From Pseudoxanthomonas helianthi (lineage in GTDB: Bacteria > Pseudomonadota > Gammaproteobacteria > Xanthomonadales > Xanthomonadaceae): DNA of 64,000 nucleotides. Location of the stretch: contig NZ_JAGKTC010000001.1 in assembly GCF_017939625.1 (NCBI RefSeq), forward strand, positions 62,413 through 126,412. Reading direction: 5' to 3'. The notes beneath the pieces are model-generated. The model saw only the letters and a list, made by a program, of their open reading frames with translations, was not told where the DNA came from and searched no databases. Positions 27,957 to 38,365 of this stretch are shown here, one piece after another (the stretch's first letter is position 1; each line of letters begins with the position of its first letter). Both the position numbers and the translations under genes were made by a program.

Positions 27957-29414
27957 TCAGAACGCAACCTGCAATCGGGTGAACACGGCTTTCTCGTCTT
28001 CGCGATCCGCGCCCGCCGCGGCACCGCCTTCGAACGTGGTGTCCAGGTAGTTGGCGACCAGCTTCAGGTTGCTGGTCAGGTACCAGTTGACGCCCAGCGT
28101 CCAGGCCTTGGCCTTGCTGGCCGATGCTGCGGGGTCGGCGAACAGCGGGAAGGTCGCGTCGTCCACGTCCAGTTCGCCGTAACGGCCGACCAGCTCCCAC
28201 GCGCCCCATCCTCCCTTGCCGGGCGCGAACGGATGCGAGGGCCTGACCACGCCGCGATAGCTGGCGTCCTCGCCGGTCAGCACGTAGCTGGCGGTGGCCT
28301 GCCAGGCGGTGTTCTCCAGGTAGCGGGTCGTCGTTCCGACCTGCAATTCCTGCTTCGCTTCGATGTACTCGGCCAGCAGGCCGAAAGCGTTGCGGTAGAA
28401 ATACGCCTGCGGCGACCAGCGCGTGTGCGTGCCGACCGCGCTGACCGCGCTGCGATAGGCGAAGAACTGCTGCTGCCCCGGCGTGCGGTAGCGCGGCAGG
28501 AAGTTGTTGCCGCTGCCGCGCACGTCGCCGATGCTGGCGCCGAGGCCGAAGCCCAGGCCGGACCAGAAACCGGCGTCGTTCTTGAACGGCTCGAAGAACA
28601 CGCGTCCGGCGTACTCGAATTCGTTGTCGGGGTTGCTGGTGATCGCGTCGCGCCCGTCCACCGTGCCGTTGAACACGCCGATCGCATAACCGATGCGGCC
28701 CTGCGCCAGGTCGCCCTGCAGTTGCACGCCGATGTCGCGGTTCGGCGCGATCTCGCTGGGCAGCGCGCGCTCGACGTCGGACAGCGCCGACGAGGATTGC
28801 AGGCGCTCCAGCCCGACCGGCGAGGTGAACTTGCCCAGCCGCACCGTCGCCGCCGGGCTGAACTTCAGGTCGGCGTAGGCATCGACGATGCTGGCGCTGT
28901 CGCCGGCGAATTCCGGGGTGAAGCGGAAGCCGACCCAGCCACCCAGGGTGCCTTCGATGGTCGGGCGCGCGGTGCGCAACAGGAAGGTGTCGTTGGTGCC
29001 GCTGGCCTCGCCGGAAGTGAAGAAACGTCCGTCGCCCTGCAGCAGGCCGCGGATCTTCACTTCGTAGGCGCTGTCGGCCGACTTCAGCGACGCGCCCTTG
29101 TCGTTGACCGTCACCACCGGCGCTTCCTTGGCCTTGGCGATGCGGTCCTCTTCCTGCAGTTCCAGCTTGCGCTCGATGATGCGCAGGCGCTGGTCCAGGT
29201 CGGCGAGCCCAGCACCTTCGCTTTGGCCCGCGGTTTCGCCATCCGCGCTCAGGCCGAGGCGGCGTTCCAGCGATTCCAGCCGTTTCTGCAATTGCTCCAC
29301 CGTCGGTTGTCCCTGCTGTGCGAACGCCGGCGCGGCCAGCGAACAGGCCAGCGCACCCGCAAGCCAGACGCCCGCCCTCGGATTCGCCCTGCCGCTGTCC
29401 CATGGTGTCCGCAT
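27957..29414 (-). CDS. OprP/OprO-type outer-membrane porin at head of the sulfate operon
   Basis: A 485-residue protein with a signal peptide (ending APAFAQ), a coiled-coil segment (about 36-90, [16 protein letters not shown]) and a beta-barrel of the phosphate-selective porin O/P family, ending in the terminal Phe (RLQVAF). Its place as first gene before sbp-cysTWA suggests it passes sulfate or organosulfur anions across the outer membrane; this is inference. A GGGGAAA site precedes the ATG. A CysB-type promoter is expected in 29415-29640 but could not be pinned. Confidence 0.85.
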   Translation of the reverse strand: MRTPWDSGRANPRAGVWLAGALACSLAAPAFAQQGQPTVEQLQKRLESLERRLGLSADGETAGQSEGAGLADLDQRLRIIERKLELQEEDRIAKAKEAPVVTVNDKGASLKSADSAYEVKIRGLLQGDGRFFTSGEASGTNDTFLLRTARPTIEGTLGGWVGFRFTPEFAGDSASIVDAYADLKFSPAATVRLGKFTSPVGLERLQSSSALSDVERALPSEIAPNRDIGVQLQGDLAQGRIGYAIGVFNGTVDGRDAITSNPDNEFEYAGRVFFEPFKNDAGFWSGLGFGLGASIGDVRGSGNNFLPRYRTPGQQQFFAYRSAVSAVGTHTRWSPQAYFYRNAFGLLAEYIEAKQELQVGTTTRYLENTAWQATASYVLTGEDASYRGVVRPSHPFAPGKGGWGAWELVGRYGELDVDDATFPLFADPAASASKAKAWTLGVNWYLTSNLKLVANYLDTTFEGGAAAGADREDEKAVFTRLQVAF

Positions 29415-29640
29415 TGCACATTTCCCCGTCGTGAAGGCCCGGTCAGGGCAGAAACCGCATGCTGCAAGCGCACAACCAAGGCGGGAAATGACGAAAACCG
29501 CGACGCTTATGCCATGCGGGCATGAATACTGGCGGCGGCCCGGCGCTCACGCGCCTGTCGCCGCCTGCCCCGCTATTCTCGCCTTGTCCGCGTTCGCCGC
29601 GCCGGCCGGTGCGCTCCTCCCGGATCCCAGGAAACGTCCC

Positions 29641-31101
29641 ATGAAACTTTCGCTTTCAGATCCCGACCTGTTGCGTCAACGCGGCCTGATCGGCGGCGAA
29701 TGGCGCGATGCCGATTCCGGCGCCACTTGCGAAGTGCGCAATCCGGCCAACGGCGAACCGCTCGGCACGGTGCCGGACATGGGCGCGGCCGAGACGCGTC
29801 GCGCCATCGAGGCCGCGCATGCGGCCTTCCCGGCGTGGGCCCGGAAGACCGCGAAGGAGCGCGCGCAGGTCCTGCGCCGCATGTACGACCTGATGATGCA
29901 GCACCAGGACGACCTCGCCGCGCTGATGACCGCCGAACAGGGCAAGCCGCTGGCGGAGTCGCAGGGCGAGGTCGCGTATTCGGCCGGCTTCCTCGAATGG
30001 TTCGGCGAGGAAGCCAAGCGCATGTACGGCGACACCATCCCCGGCCATGCGGCGGACAAGCGCATCGTCACCCTGCGCCAGCCGGTCGGCGTGGTCGCGG
30101 CGATCACGCCGTGGAACTTCCCGTCGGCGATGCTCGGCCGCAAGCTCGGGCCGGCGCTGGCGGCCGGCTGCACCGTGGTGTGCAAGCCTGCGATCCAGAC
30201 GCCCTACTCCGCGTTGGCGATCGGCGTGATCGCCGAACGCGCCGGCCTGCCGCCGGGCGTGCTCAACATCGTCACCGGCCAAGACGCGCCGGCGATCGGC
30301 ACGGAGATGACTTCGAACCCGAAGGTGCGCAAGCTCAGCTTCACCGGCTCCACCGCGGTCGGCAAGCAGCTGATGGCGCAATGCGCGCAAGGCATGAAGC
30401 GCATCTCGCTGGAGCTGGGCGGCAACGCGCCGTTCATCGTGTTCGACGATGCCGACCTCGATGCGGCCGTGGCCGGCGCGATCGCCAGCAAGTACCGCAA
30501 CACCGGCCAGACCTGCGTGTGCGCGAACCGCCTGTTCGTGCAGGACGGCATCTACGATGCGTTCGCCGGGAAGCTGGTGGAAGCGGTGCGCGCGTTACGC
30601 GTGGGCGATGGCCTGCAGGGCGCCACCGACCAAGGCCCGCTGATCGACGCGAAGGCACTGGCCAAGGTCGAGGAGCACGTGGCCGACGCGCAGGCGAAGG
30701 GCGCGCGCGTCGCCCTCGGCGGCCATCGCCATGCGCTGGGCGGCACGTTCTACGAACCGACCGTGCTGCTCGATGTCGACGCCGGCATGCGCCTCGCGCA
30801 GGAGGAAACCTTCGGGCCGGTCGCGCCGCTGTTCCGCTTCAAGACCGAGGACGAGGTCATCGCGATGGCCAACGACACCGAATTCGGCCTGGCCGGCTAT
30901 TTCTACACCCGCGACCTGGCGCGCAGCTGGCGGGTGCTGGAAGCGCTGGAATGCGGCATGGTCGGCATCAACACCGGCCTGATCTCGACCGAAGTCGCGC
31001 CGTTCGGCGGCGTCAAGCAATCCGGCAGCGGACGCGAAGGCTCGAAGTACGGATTGCTCGACTACACCGAGCTCAAGTATGCGTGCATCGGCGGGATCTG
31101 A
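29641..31101 (+). CDS. gabD: NAD(P)-dependent succinate-semialdehyde dehydrogenase
   Basis: A 486-residue aldehyde dehydrogenase matching GabD. Cofactor-loop TPWNFPSAM, catalytic Glu in LELGGNAPFIVFDDADLDAA and catalytic Cys in GQTCVCANR are all present. It oxidises succinate semialdehyde to succinate in the GABA route. ATG at 29641 after AGGAAA. No gabT is adjacent. A second, distinct enzyme of the same family lies at 38366-39838. Confidence 0.92.
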   Translation: MKLSLSDPDLLRQRGLIGGEWRDADSGATCEVRNPANGEPLGTVPDMGAAETRRAIEAAHAAFPAWARKTAKERAQVLRRMYDLMMQHQDDLAALMTAEQGKPLAESQGEVAYSAGFLEWFGEEAKRMYGDTIPGHAADKRIVTLRQPVGVVAAITPWNFPSAMLGRKLGPALAAGCTVVCKPAIQTPYSALAIGVIAERAGLPPGVLNIVTGQDAPAIGTEMTSNPKVRKLSFTGSTAVGKQLMAQCAQGMKRISLELGGNAPFIVFDDADLDAAVAGAIASKYRNTGQTCVCANRLFVQDGIYDAFAGKLVEAVRALRVGDGLQGATDQGPLIDAKALAKVEEHVADAQAKGARVALGGHRHALGGTFYEPTVLLDVDAGMRLAQEETFGPVAPLFRFKTEDEVIAMANDTEFGLAGYFYTRDLARSWRVLEALECGMVGINTGLISTEVAPFGGVKQSGSGREGSKYGLLDYTELKYACIGGI

Positions 31102-31152
31102 ACGCGCAGGCCAGCGAAACATGAGCGATCAGGTTTGACGGTGCAGGCGCAT

Positions 31153-31896
31153 TCACCGCGGCCCCGCCAATGCGACGGCATCGGCGCCTGCCGGGAAATG
31201 GAACTGGTCGGAGCCGTCATGCACGGCCTGCCAGACAGCCTCGGCGACATCTTCGGGCTGCGTCGTCGCCTGCGGACGGGCGAAGGCCTCGAAGATGGGA
31301 CGAGCGAAGTCCGCGTAGGTGTCCGGGATGAGGCCGTTCATGCGCTCTGCCCCGTTCTCGGCGAAGCGCGTGGTCGGGCAGTAGCCGGGTTCGACCAGCT
31401 TGACCCGGATGCCGAATGCGCCGAGTTCGTGCGCCAACGAACCGGTGAAACCTTCGATCGCGGTCTTGCTGCCCGTGTAGGCGGCAGCCAGCGGCATGCT
31501 GGCGAGGGTCACGCTCGAGGTGACGTTCACGATCGTCCCCGCGCGGCGCTCGCGCATCTGCGGAATCATGGCCTGCACCATCGCCATCGTGCCGAACGTG
31601 TTGGTCTCGAACACTTCGCGCACCGTTCGCATCGACGTGGCCTCGAACGCGCCGACGACGCCGATGCCGGCGTTGTTGACGAGGACGTCGACCGGGCCCG
31701 CCTCCTCGATGGCGCGAGCGATGCTGCCGGCATCGGCGACATCCAGCGCGACCAGCTTGATGCGGTCGGACGCGGGCAGGAGGGCGGGATTCGGGCGGCG
31801 CATCGTGGCGACGACGTTCCAGCCGCGATCGTGGAAGTAACGGGCGGTTTCGAGCCCGTAGCCGGAGGAACTGCCAGTGATCAGGACGGTTTTCAT
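31153..31896 (-). CDS. Short-chain dehydrogenase/reductase
   Basis: A 247-residue classical SDR: cofactor motif TGSSSGYG near residue 7, NNAGIG, catalytic Ser in VTSS and YTGSK. The ATG at 31896 gives MKTVLITGSSSG. It diverges from an AraC regulator over 97 bases, the usual layout for a regulated oxidoreductase. Substrate unknown. Confidence 0.88.
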   Translation of the reverse strand: MKTVLITGSSSGYGLETARYFHDRGWNVVATMRRPNPALLPASDRIKLVALDVADAGSIARAIEEAGPVDVLVNNAGIGVVGAFEATSMRTVREVFETNTFGTMAMVQAMIPQMRERRAGTIVNVTSSVTLASMPLAAAYTGSKTAIEGFTGSLAHELGAFGIRVKLVEPGYCPTTRFAENGAERMNGLIPDTYADFARPIFEAFARPQATTQPEDVAEAVWQAVHDGSDQFHFPAGADAVALAGPR

Positions 31897-31993
31897 TGCG
31901 GGGACTCCATGGTGGTTGGTGCGACCACGATAGGCCCGCCACGAAGGACTATCGATGCTGTAAAGTCCATAAAACATTTGCCACAGTCCTGCC

Positions 31994-32914
31994 ATGACCG
32001 ACCCCCTTGCCGAGCTGATCGCCCTGCTCCGACCTGCCCGGGTCATGGGAAAGAGCATTTCCGGCGCCGGGCGCTGGGGCGTCCGCTATGCGCCGTTCGG
32101 GCACCCCGGCTTTTGCGTGGTGACCGACGGCGCGTGCCTTCTGCAGGTCGATGGCACGGACCCGCTGCGCCTTGAGGCGGGCGACTTCGTGTTCTTGCCC
32201 GCTACGCCGGGATTCGTCCTGTCGGGGTTCGAGGCTGTCGAGCCCCGACAGATCGATCCCACCGCCATCGCGGAACAAGGCCATGAACTGCGGCATGGTT
32301 CCTTCGAAGGAGAGCCTGACGTGCGCATGCTGGGCGGTTATTTCGTATTCGATTCGCCCGACACGGCGCTGCTGGTGGCGCTGCTTCCACCGGTCATCCA
32401 CGTCCGGGGCGAGGAGCGCTTCGGCGTGCTGGTGCGCCTCGTGCGCGAGGAAGCCATGCAATCGAAGGCGGGACGCGAGCTCATCCTGACGCGGCTGGTC
32501 GAGGTCCTGCTCATCGAAGCCTTGCGCGCGGCACCAAGCGACGCGGCGCCTGCCGGCTTGCTGCGCGGCCTGGCGGACGAGCGTCTGGCCCTGTCGATAC
32601 GGGAGATGCACCGCGATCCAGCGCGCGCGTGGACGGTGGAGCAGTTGGCCAAGGCCGCGGCACTTTCCAGATCGGCTTACTTCCAGCGCTTCACCCGCGC
32701 GGTCGGCATGCCACCGATGGAATATCTGCTCGCTTGGCGCATGGCGATCGCGAAGGACATCCTCGACCGCCAGGATCTGGTGATCGAGAAGGTCGCGGAG
32801 CGCGTGGGCTACTCGTCGGCAAGTACGTTCAGCACTGCGTTCGCCCGTTACGTGGGTCGCTCGCCGAGTGGTTATGCCCGCGAGAGGCGCCAATTACGCT
32901 CGCGCGCAGCCTGA
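31994..32914 (+). CDS. AraC-family transcriptional regulator with cupin sensor
   Basis: A 306-residue regulator. The N-terminal half is a cupin-type ligand domain (GFCVVTDGACLLQVDG, LEAGDFVFLPA); the C-terminal 100 residues hold two helix-turn-helices (LAKAAALSRSAYFQRF and VAERVGYSSASTFSTAFARYVGRSP). It likely controls the divergent SDR gene. The gap holds GGACT and AGTCC half-sites 13 bases apart near 31948. Confidence 0.88.
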   Translation: MTDPLAELIALLRPARVMGKSISGAGRWGVRYAPFGHPGFCVVTDGACLLQVDGTDPLRLEAGDFVFLPATPGFVLSGFEAVEPRQIDPTAIAEQGHELRHGSFEGEPDVRMLGGYFVFDSPDTALLVALLPPVIHVRGEERFGVLVRLVREEAMQSKAGRELILTRLVEVLLIEALRAAPSDAAPAGLLRGLADERLALSIREMHRDPARAWTVEQLAKAAALSRSAYFQRFTRAVGMPPMEYLLAWRMAIAKDILDRQDLVIEKVAERVGYSSASTFSTAFARYVGRSPSGYARERRQLRSRAA

Positions 32915-32953
32915 TGCCGGCCATGGGCCGCAAGCGCACACCCGGCGATCCCT

Positions 32954-34759
32954 CTACAGGCTGACGGTCACGTCCTCACGATATTGCGCATGCGTGTTCG
33001 CGATCCGCGCCTCGCCGTCCCGCAATTCATTCCAGGTCCAATGGAAATCGCCTTCGCTGGTGACCTCGCGACCGGAAGCAGCTCGGCAGGCTGCGATGAA
33101 GCGCGACTTCATCCCTTGCACCTCGGCCTGGGCAGCCTGCGCCGACCCGGGCGGAAGGAAACCGCGTTGCCCCCAACCTGGCGGTCCCGCACGCGTGATC
33201 ACGTTGGAGTAACAGGTCGGATTCACGCTGTCGCCAGCGCGCGGCTGCAAGCCGATGCTCAGGACGAAGCGCAGCGATTTGTCGGGTGTCGCGGCTTGTT
33301 GATCCGCCGTGGCGGAAGTTTTGGCGGAGGCGGCCGGCTCGCTCGCGATCGTTTTCTGCCCGTCAGGCTGGTGCTCCGTCGTCGCCCGGGTGCTTTGCAC
33401 ATCTTGGCCGGAGTACACACGGTCATTCCGTGTCTGTTGCTCGTACGCCGCTTGCCTTGCAGCTTGCTCAAGCGTCGCGTCCAGCGCGGCTCGGGAGCGC
33501 GCTTCGTTCTCCGTCGCAACCGCCACGGCCTGCTGCAGGGTGTTGTACAACGCGGCCTGCGCATTGCTCTGCTGTTCCGCACGGTCACGCGCTTCTTCGC
33601 GACGCATTTCTTCCTGCCGCCGTGACTCCGATTGGGTGAATGCTTCCGCATCGGCGATCGTCTTGTCGGTCGTCGGGCTAAACCAACCTACGTCGGCGTA
33701 GTCTATGTCGCCGATCTTGCCGCGAATACCAAACCGCCGATTTCCGCCGTTCCGGTGATACCCCAAGTTCCCGGTTTCGGTGGGATGAAGATTGAGCACC
33801 ACATAGCCGCCAGAAACGTCGTAGCTGAGCACTAGGTCACCCGGATTGCGCGGGTCCGCGTAGTAGCCGTCCAGTGGGCTAGACACCGGCGCGCCCGGGC
33901 TGCCCACCAAGTAGGCGGAACGATTGCCCCCTACATCGCCGTCCCACATCTCGACGAGCTCGAACGCACCCGGCACCGCCGTTGCCCGCAGCACGATGCG
34001 TCCGTAACCGCGACCGTCGATGAGGCCGCGATCGATGACCAGGGTGTCGCCCTCACGTCGAATGGATAACGTGAACGTGATGCCGCTAGCCGAGTTGCCG
34101 ACCATCGGGCGGCCTACGTAGTTATCCAAGAAACCGAAGCTCACCGACGCCGGTGGGGCCGCAGCTGGTGATGCCGTTGGCGTTGCGGCCATCGGAGCGG
34201 TCTGCGCGGCAGTTGCGACCGAGGAAGCAGCGGCAGGACTTCCAGCTTGGTCGACCGCGAGGTAGCGGTTGAACTGGCCAGGCTCGGCGACGGAAGCTAC
34301 GGCGCCATTGCGCATCTTCACAGGACGCAATTCGTAGGCGCCGTCGCTGGCAAGCACCGCCTTGTAGTGGAACTTCAGCAGGCCAGTGCCGACGAAGACG
34401 ACGCTTCCGTCGGGCTGCACCGTGCCGTTCCAGACCTTGTCGCCTACGAAGGTGGATGCCTTCAGGACCAACGTCCCGGCCGAAGCGCCCAGCGTGATCG
34501 TCCCGGTCTGCACGGGCTTGTCGTTGCCCGGCTTGAAGTATTCCTCCACCAGGGCCCGGCCCGGTGCCGACCAGTGCCAGCGGACCCTGAAGCTCTCAGG
34601 CGATTGGCGCTCGCTGCCGGCGAGACGGGCGTACAAGCCCCACGTCGCGGCGTCGATCTGCGCCGAGGACCGTGTCTGGGCACCGGTCGGAACCGGTGCG
34701 GCCACCAGCAGCGCCCCGCAAAGCGCAGCGACTGCCGCGGCTCGAATGAAGTCGGCCAT
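32954..34759 (-). CDS. Uncharacterised secreted multidomain protein
   Basis: A 601-residue protein I do not recognise. ATG at 34759 (MADFIRAAAVAALCG) starts a signal peptide ending near TGAQT. A first beta-rich region follows (about 30-170), then an Ala/Pro/Thr linker (about 175-205), a second beta-rich region (about 206-355), a Gln/Arg/Ala-rich coiled coil (about 365-450) and a C-terminal domain (about 490-601) with two cysteines. Base composition is lower in G+C than its neighbours, which hints at a different history. It has no operon partner. Confidence 0.7.
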   Translation of the reverse strand: MADFIRAAAVAALCGALLVAAPVPTGAQTRSSAQIDAATWGLYARLAGSERQSPESFRVRWHWSAPGRALVEEYFKPGNDKPVQTGTITLGASAGTLVLKASTFVGDKVWNGTVQPDGSVVFVGTGLLKFHYKAVLASDGAYELRPVKMRNGAVASVAEPGQFNRYLAVDQAGSPAAASSVATAAQTAPMAATPTASPAAAPPASVSFGFLDNYVGRPMVGNSASGITFTLSIRREGDTLVIDRGLIDGRGYGRIVLRATAVPGAFELVEMWDGDVGGNRSAYLVGSPGAPVSSPLDGYYADPRNPGDLVLSYDVSGGYVVLNLHPTETGNLGYHRNGGNRRFGIRGKIGDIDYADVGWFSPTTDKTIADAEAFTQSESRRQEEMRREEARDRAEQQSNAQAALYNTLQQAVAVATENEARSRAALDATLEQAARQAAYEQQTRNDRVYSGQDVQSTRATTEHQPDGQKTIASEPAASAKTSATADQQAATPDKSLRFVLSIGLQPRAGDSVNPTCYSNVITRAGPPGWGQRGFLPPGSAQAAQAEVQGMKSRFIAACRAASGREVTSEGDFHWTWNELRDGEARIANTHAQYREDVTVSL

Positions 34760-34876
34760 TGGTATCCCCCCAAGATTGCCGGACGATACCACCCCACTCG
34801 GGTCATGTCGCCGACCTCGAACGCCGGTTTGCCCTTTCGGCGCCAACCTGCCGGCGAACGCTCCCGGCAGCCCGGA

Positions 34877-35149
34877 TCACCGCGCGTACTTGGCCAGCAA
34901 CTCCATGATGGTCCGCGCCTCTTCGGCGCGCCCGCGTTCGGTCTTCCCCGCCACCACGTGCTCGCTCAAATGCCCGGCGAGCACCTCCATCATCAGCGCG
35001 TGCATGGCGCCCTTGGTGGCGGCGATCTGGATCAGGACGTCCGAGCAATCGGCTTCCGTCTCCATCGCGCGCTCCAGCGCGGCCACCTGGCCCGCGATGC
35101 GCCGGATGCGGGTCAGCAGCTTCTTCTTGTCGCGTCGAACGTGCGCCAT
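34877..35149 (-). CDS. dmeR: RcnR/FrmR/CsoR-family metal-responsive repressor
   Basis: A 90-residue all-helical repressor with the family core LLTRIRRIAGQVAALERAME and the conserved Cys in EADCSDVLIQI; His3 (MAHVRR) and an H in the middle helix could complete a metal site. It faces a CDF transporter gene 28 bases away, the dmeRF arrangement of nickel/cobalt resistance, so Ni or Co sensing is likely (inference). The symbol is by context. Confidence 0.85.
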   Translation of the reverse strand: MAHVRRDKKKLLTRIRRIAGQVAALERAMETEADCSDVLIQIAATKGAMHALMMEVLAGHLSEHVVAGKTERGRAEEARTIMELLAKYAR

Positions 35150-35160
35150 GGACGGGGATC

Positions 35161-35179
35161 ATATACCCTAGGGGGGTAT
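35161..35179. promoter_or_regulatory. G-tract dyad operator between dmeR and dmeF
   Basis: ATATACCCTAGGGGGGTAT is an interrupted dyad (ATACCC/GGGGTAT) with a central G-run, the operator style of RcnR/FrmR proteins. It fills the 28-base gap and reaches the first possible dmeF codon, so repression of both genes by promoter occlusion is expected. Confidence 0.72.
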
Positions 35180-36221
35180 GTCGCCAGCTGGCCAGCCCAC
35201 CCCCATGAACCTCGACGCCCTCGCCGCCGCCCGCAGCCACTCCCATGCCTTCGACCAGGGCAATCCCCTCGCCGAGCGCAACACGCGACGGGCGATGATC
35301 CTGACCCTGGCCATGATGGTGATCGAGATCGCCGGCGGCTGGTGGTTCAATTCCATGGCCGTGCTGGCCGACGGCTGGCACATGAGTTCGCACGCACTGG
35401 CCCTGGGGCTGTCGGTATTCGCCTACGCCTGCGCGCGCCGGTATGCCGGCGACCGCCGCTTCGCCTTCGGCACCTGGAAGATCGAGATCCTCGGCGGCTA
35501 CACCAGCGCGATCCTGCTGCTGGGCGTGGCCGCGCTGATGGCCTGGCAGTCGGTCGGACGCCTGTTCCGTCCCAGCGCCATCCATTACGAACAGGCCATC
35601 GCCATCGCCGTGGTCGGACTGGCGGTGAACCTGGTCTGCGCGTGGTGGCTGCGCGATCACCACCACCACGGGCACGATCACGCGCACGACCATCATCACC
35701 ACGGACACGATCACGCGCACGACCATCGTCACCACGGACACGATCACGCCCACGACCACCATCGCCACGACCATGGACATGGGCACCACCACGACCTGAA
35801 CCAGCGCTCCGCCTACCTGCATGTCGTCGCCGACGCCGCCACTTCCGTGCTGGCGATCGTCGCCCTGCTGGGCGGCATGTATTTCGGCGCGGCATGGCTG
35901 GACCCGGTGATGGGCCTGGTCGGCGCGGCCCTGGTGTCGATCTGGGCAGTCGGGCTGATCCGGGAAACCGGCCGCGTGCTGCTGGACGCGCAGATGGACG
36001 CGCCCGTGGTGGAGGAAATCCGCCAGGCGATCGAGGAAGGCGACGTGCCCGCGCGCATCAGCGACCTGCACGTATGGCAGGTCGCGCGCGGCAAGTTCGC
36101 CTGCGTCGCCGAAGTCGTTACCCGCGACGATGCCGATGCCGACCACTTCAAGCGCGCCCTGGCGATCCACGAAGAGATCGTGCACGTGACCATCGAGACC
36201 CGGCCGGTCCCGGCCCGGTGA
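35178..36221 (+). CDS. dmeF: Cation diffusion facilitator, DmeF-type
   Basis: A 347-residue CDF efflux protein with six membrane segments. TM2 carries ADGWHMSSHALAL and TM5 HVVADAATSVLA, the pattern of DmeF cobalt/nickel exporters. The TM4-TM5 loop holds about 45 residues that are mostly His/Asp, made of three copies of an 11-residue unit. A cytoplasmic domain ends the protein. The ATG at 35205 (MNLDALAAARSH) is an alternative start; neither has a clear ribosome site. Controlled by the adjacent repressor. Confidence 0.9.
   Translation: MSPAGQPTPMNLDALAAARSHSHAFDQGNPLAERNTRRAMILTLAMMVIEIAGGWWFNSMAVLADGWHMSSHALALGLSVFAYACARRYAGDRRFAFGTWKIEILGGYTSAILLLGVAALMAWQSVGRLFRPSAIHYEQAIAIAVVGLAVNLVCAWWLRDHHHHGHDHAHDHHHHGHDHAHDHRHHGHDHAHDHHRHDHGHGHHHDLNQRSAYLHVVADAATSVLAIVALLGGMYFGAAWLDPVMGLVGAALVSIWAVGLIRETGRVLLDAQMDAPVVEEIRQAIEEGDVPARISDLHVWQVARGKFACVAEVVTRDDADADHFKRALAIHEEIVHVTIETRPVPAR
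35658..35756 (+). repeat. 33-bp tandem repeat, three copies, coding for HHHHGHDHAHD units
   Basis: Units at 35658-35690, 35691-35723 and 35724-35756 differ at only a few bases and keep the frame of dmeF. A decayed fourth His-rich unit follows. Copy number may vary between strains and alter metal buffering. Confidence 0.85.
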
Positions 36222-36336
36222 GAAATGGCGCGGCGAGGGGAATACGCGCAGTTCCTCCTCTATTCGCGCGGGTTATCCGACAAAAATGCCACAACGCGCG
36301 CCGTACCATGCGGTCGTCCCGCATGCGAAGCCCGCC

Positions 36337-36774
36337 ATGACCCGCGAAACGCCCGCCCGAAGCTCGAACGCCTCTCGCTACCTGTTCCTGTTCCTGCTGG
36401 GCTTGGTGGTCGGCGTGGTCCTCGCGGTATTCGCTTTCCGCGCGATCAAGGCGCGCCAGGATCCGTTCCCCGACAGCGTCATGCAGGTCATGGAGAAGCA
36501 GTTCACCCTGCTCGATGCCGGCATCGCGGCGAATCGCTGCATGGCCACGGACACCCTGCCGCGCTTGCAGACGCTGCGCCTGGTCGGCAACGACATCGAA
36601 ACCGCCTACCCCGACCTGGCGGAAGACGCCCGGTTCGCCGGCCATGCCCGGCAGTTGCGCGCCAACCTGGATGCCGCCATCGCCGCGGCCCCCGCCGATT
36701 GCGGCGCGGCGCGCGCGGCGCGGGCCAAGGCGGTGGAATCGTGCAAGGCTTGCCACCGGGATTTCGGCGACTGA
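36337..36774 (+). CDS. Membrane-anchored cytochrome c'-like protein
   Basis: A 145-residue protein with one N-terminal membrane segment (about 15-36, LFLFLLGLVVGVVLAVFAF) and a helical periplasmic part. A single haem motif CKACH lies six residues before the stop, the position typical of class II cytochrome c'. ATG at 36337 is chosen over one at 36286. A 4-helix c-type cytochrome that binds gas or electrons is likely; no oxidase or denitrification gene is nearby. Confidence 0.7.
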   Translation: MTRETPARSSNASRYLFLFLLGLVVGVVLAVFAFRAIKARQDPFPDSVMQVMEKQFTLLDAGIAANRCMATDTLPRLQTLRLVGNDIETAYPDLAEDARFAGHARQLRANLDAAIAAAPADCGAARAARAKAVESCKACHRDFGD

Positions 36775-36810
36775 AGCTCGACGGCGGATCGCTACCGCTA
36801 CACGGCTTTT

Positions 36811-36891
36811 GTGGGAGCGACCTTGGTCGCGAATGCCGTTGCTCGTCCTCGCAGCTTCCGGAAAAGCATTCGCGACCAAGGTCGCTCCCAC
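36811..36891. repeat. REPIN with GCGAC-CTTG-GTCGC stems
   Basis: GTGGGAGCGACCTTGGTCGC and GCGACCAAGGTCGCTCCCAC are exact inverted arms separated by about 40 bases. It sits between the convergent cytochrome gene and aspA. Confidence 0.85.
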
Positions 36892-36932
36892 GAGTCGATA
36901 GCCCCGGATCTCTCTGCAAAGACCTTCGGACC

Positions 36933-38330
<1,398 letters not shown>

Positions 38331-38365
38331 CGCAGTTCCCCGGTTGTCTGCTTTTCCTACCCGAT

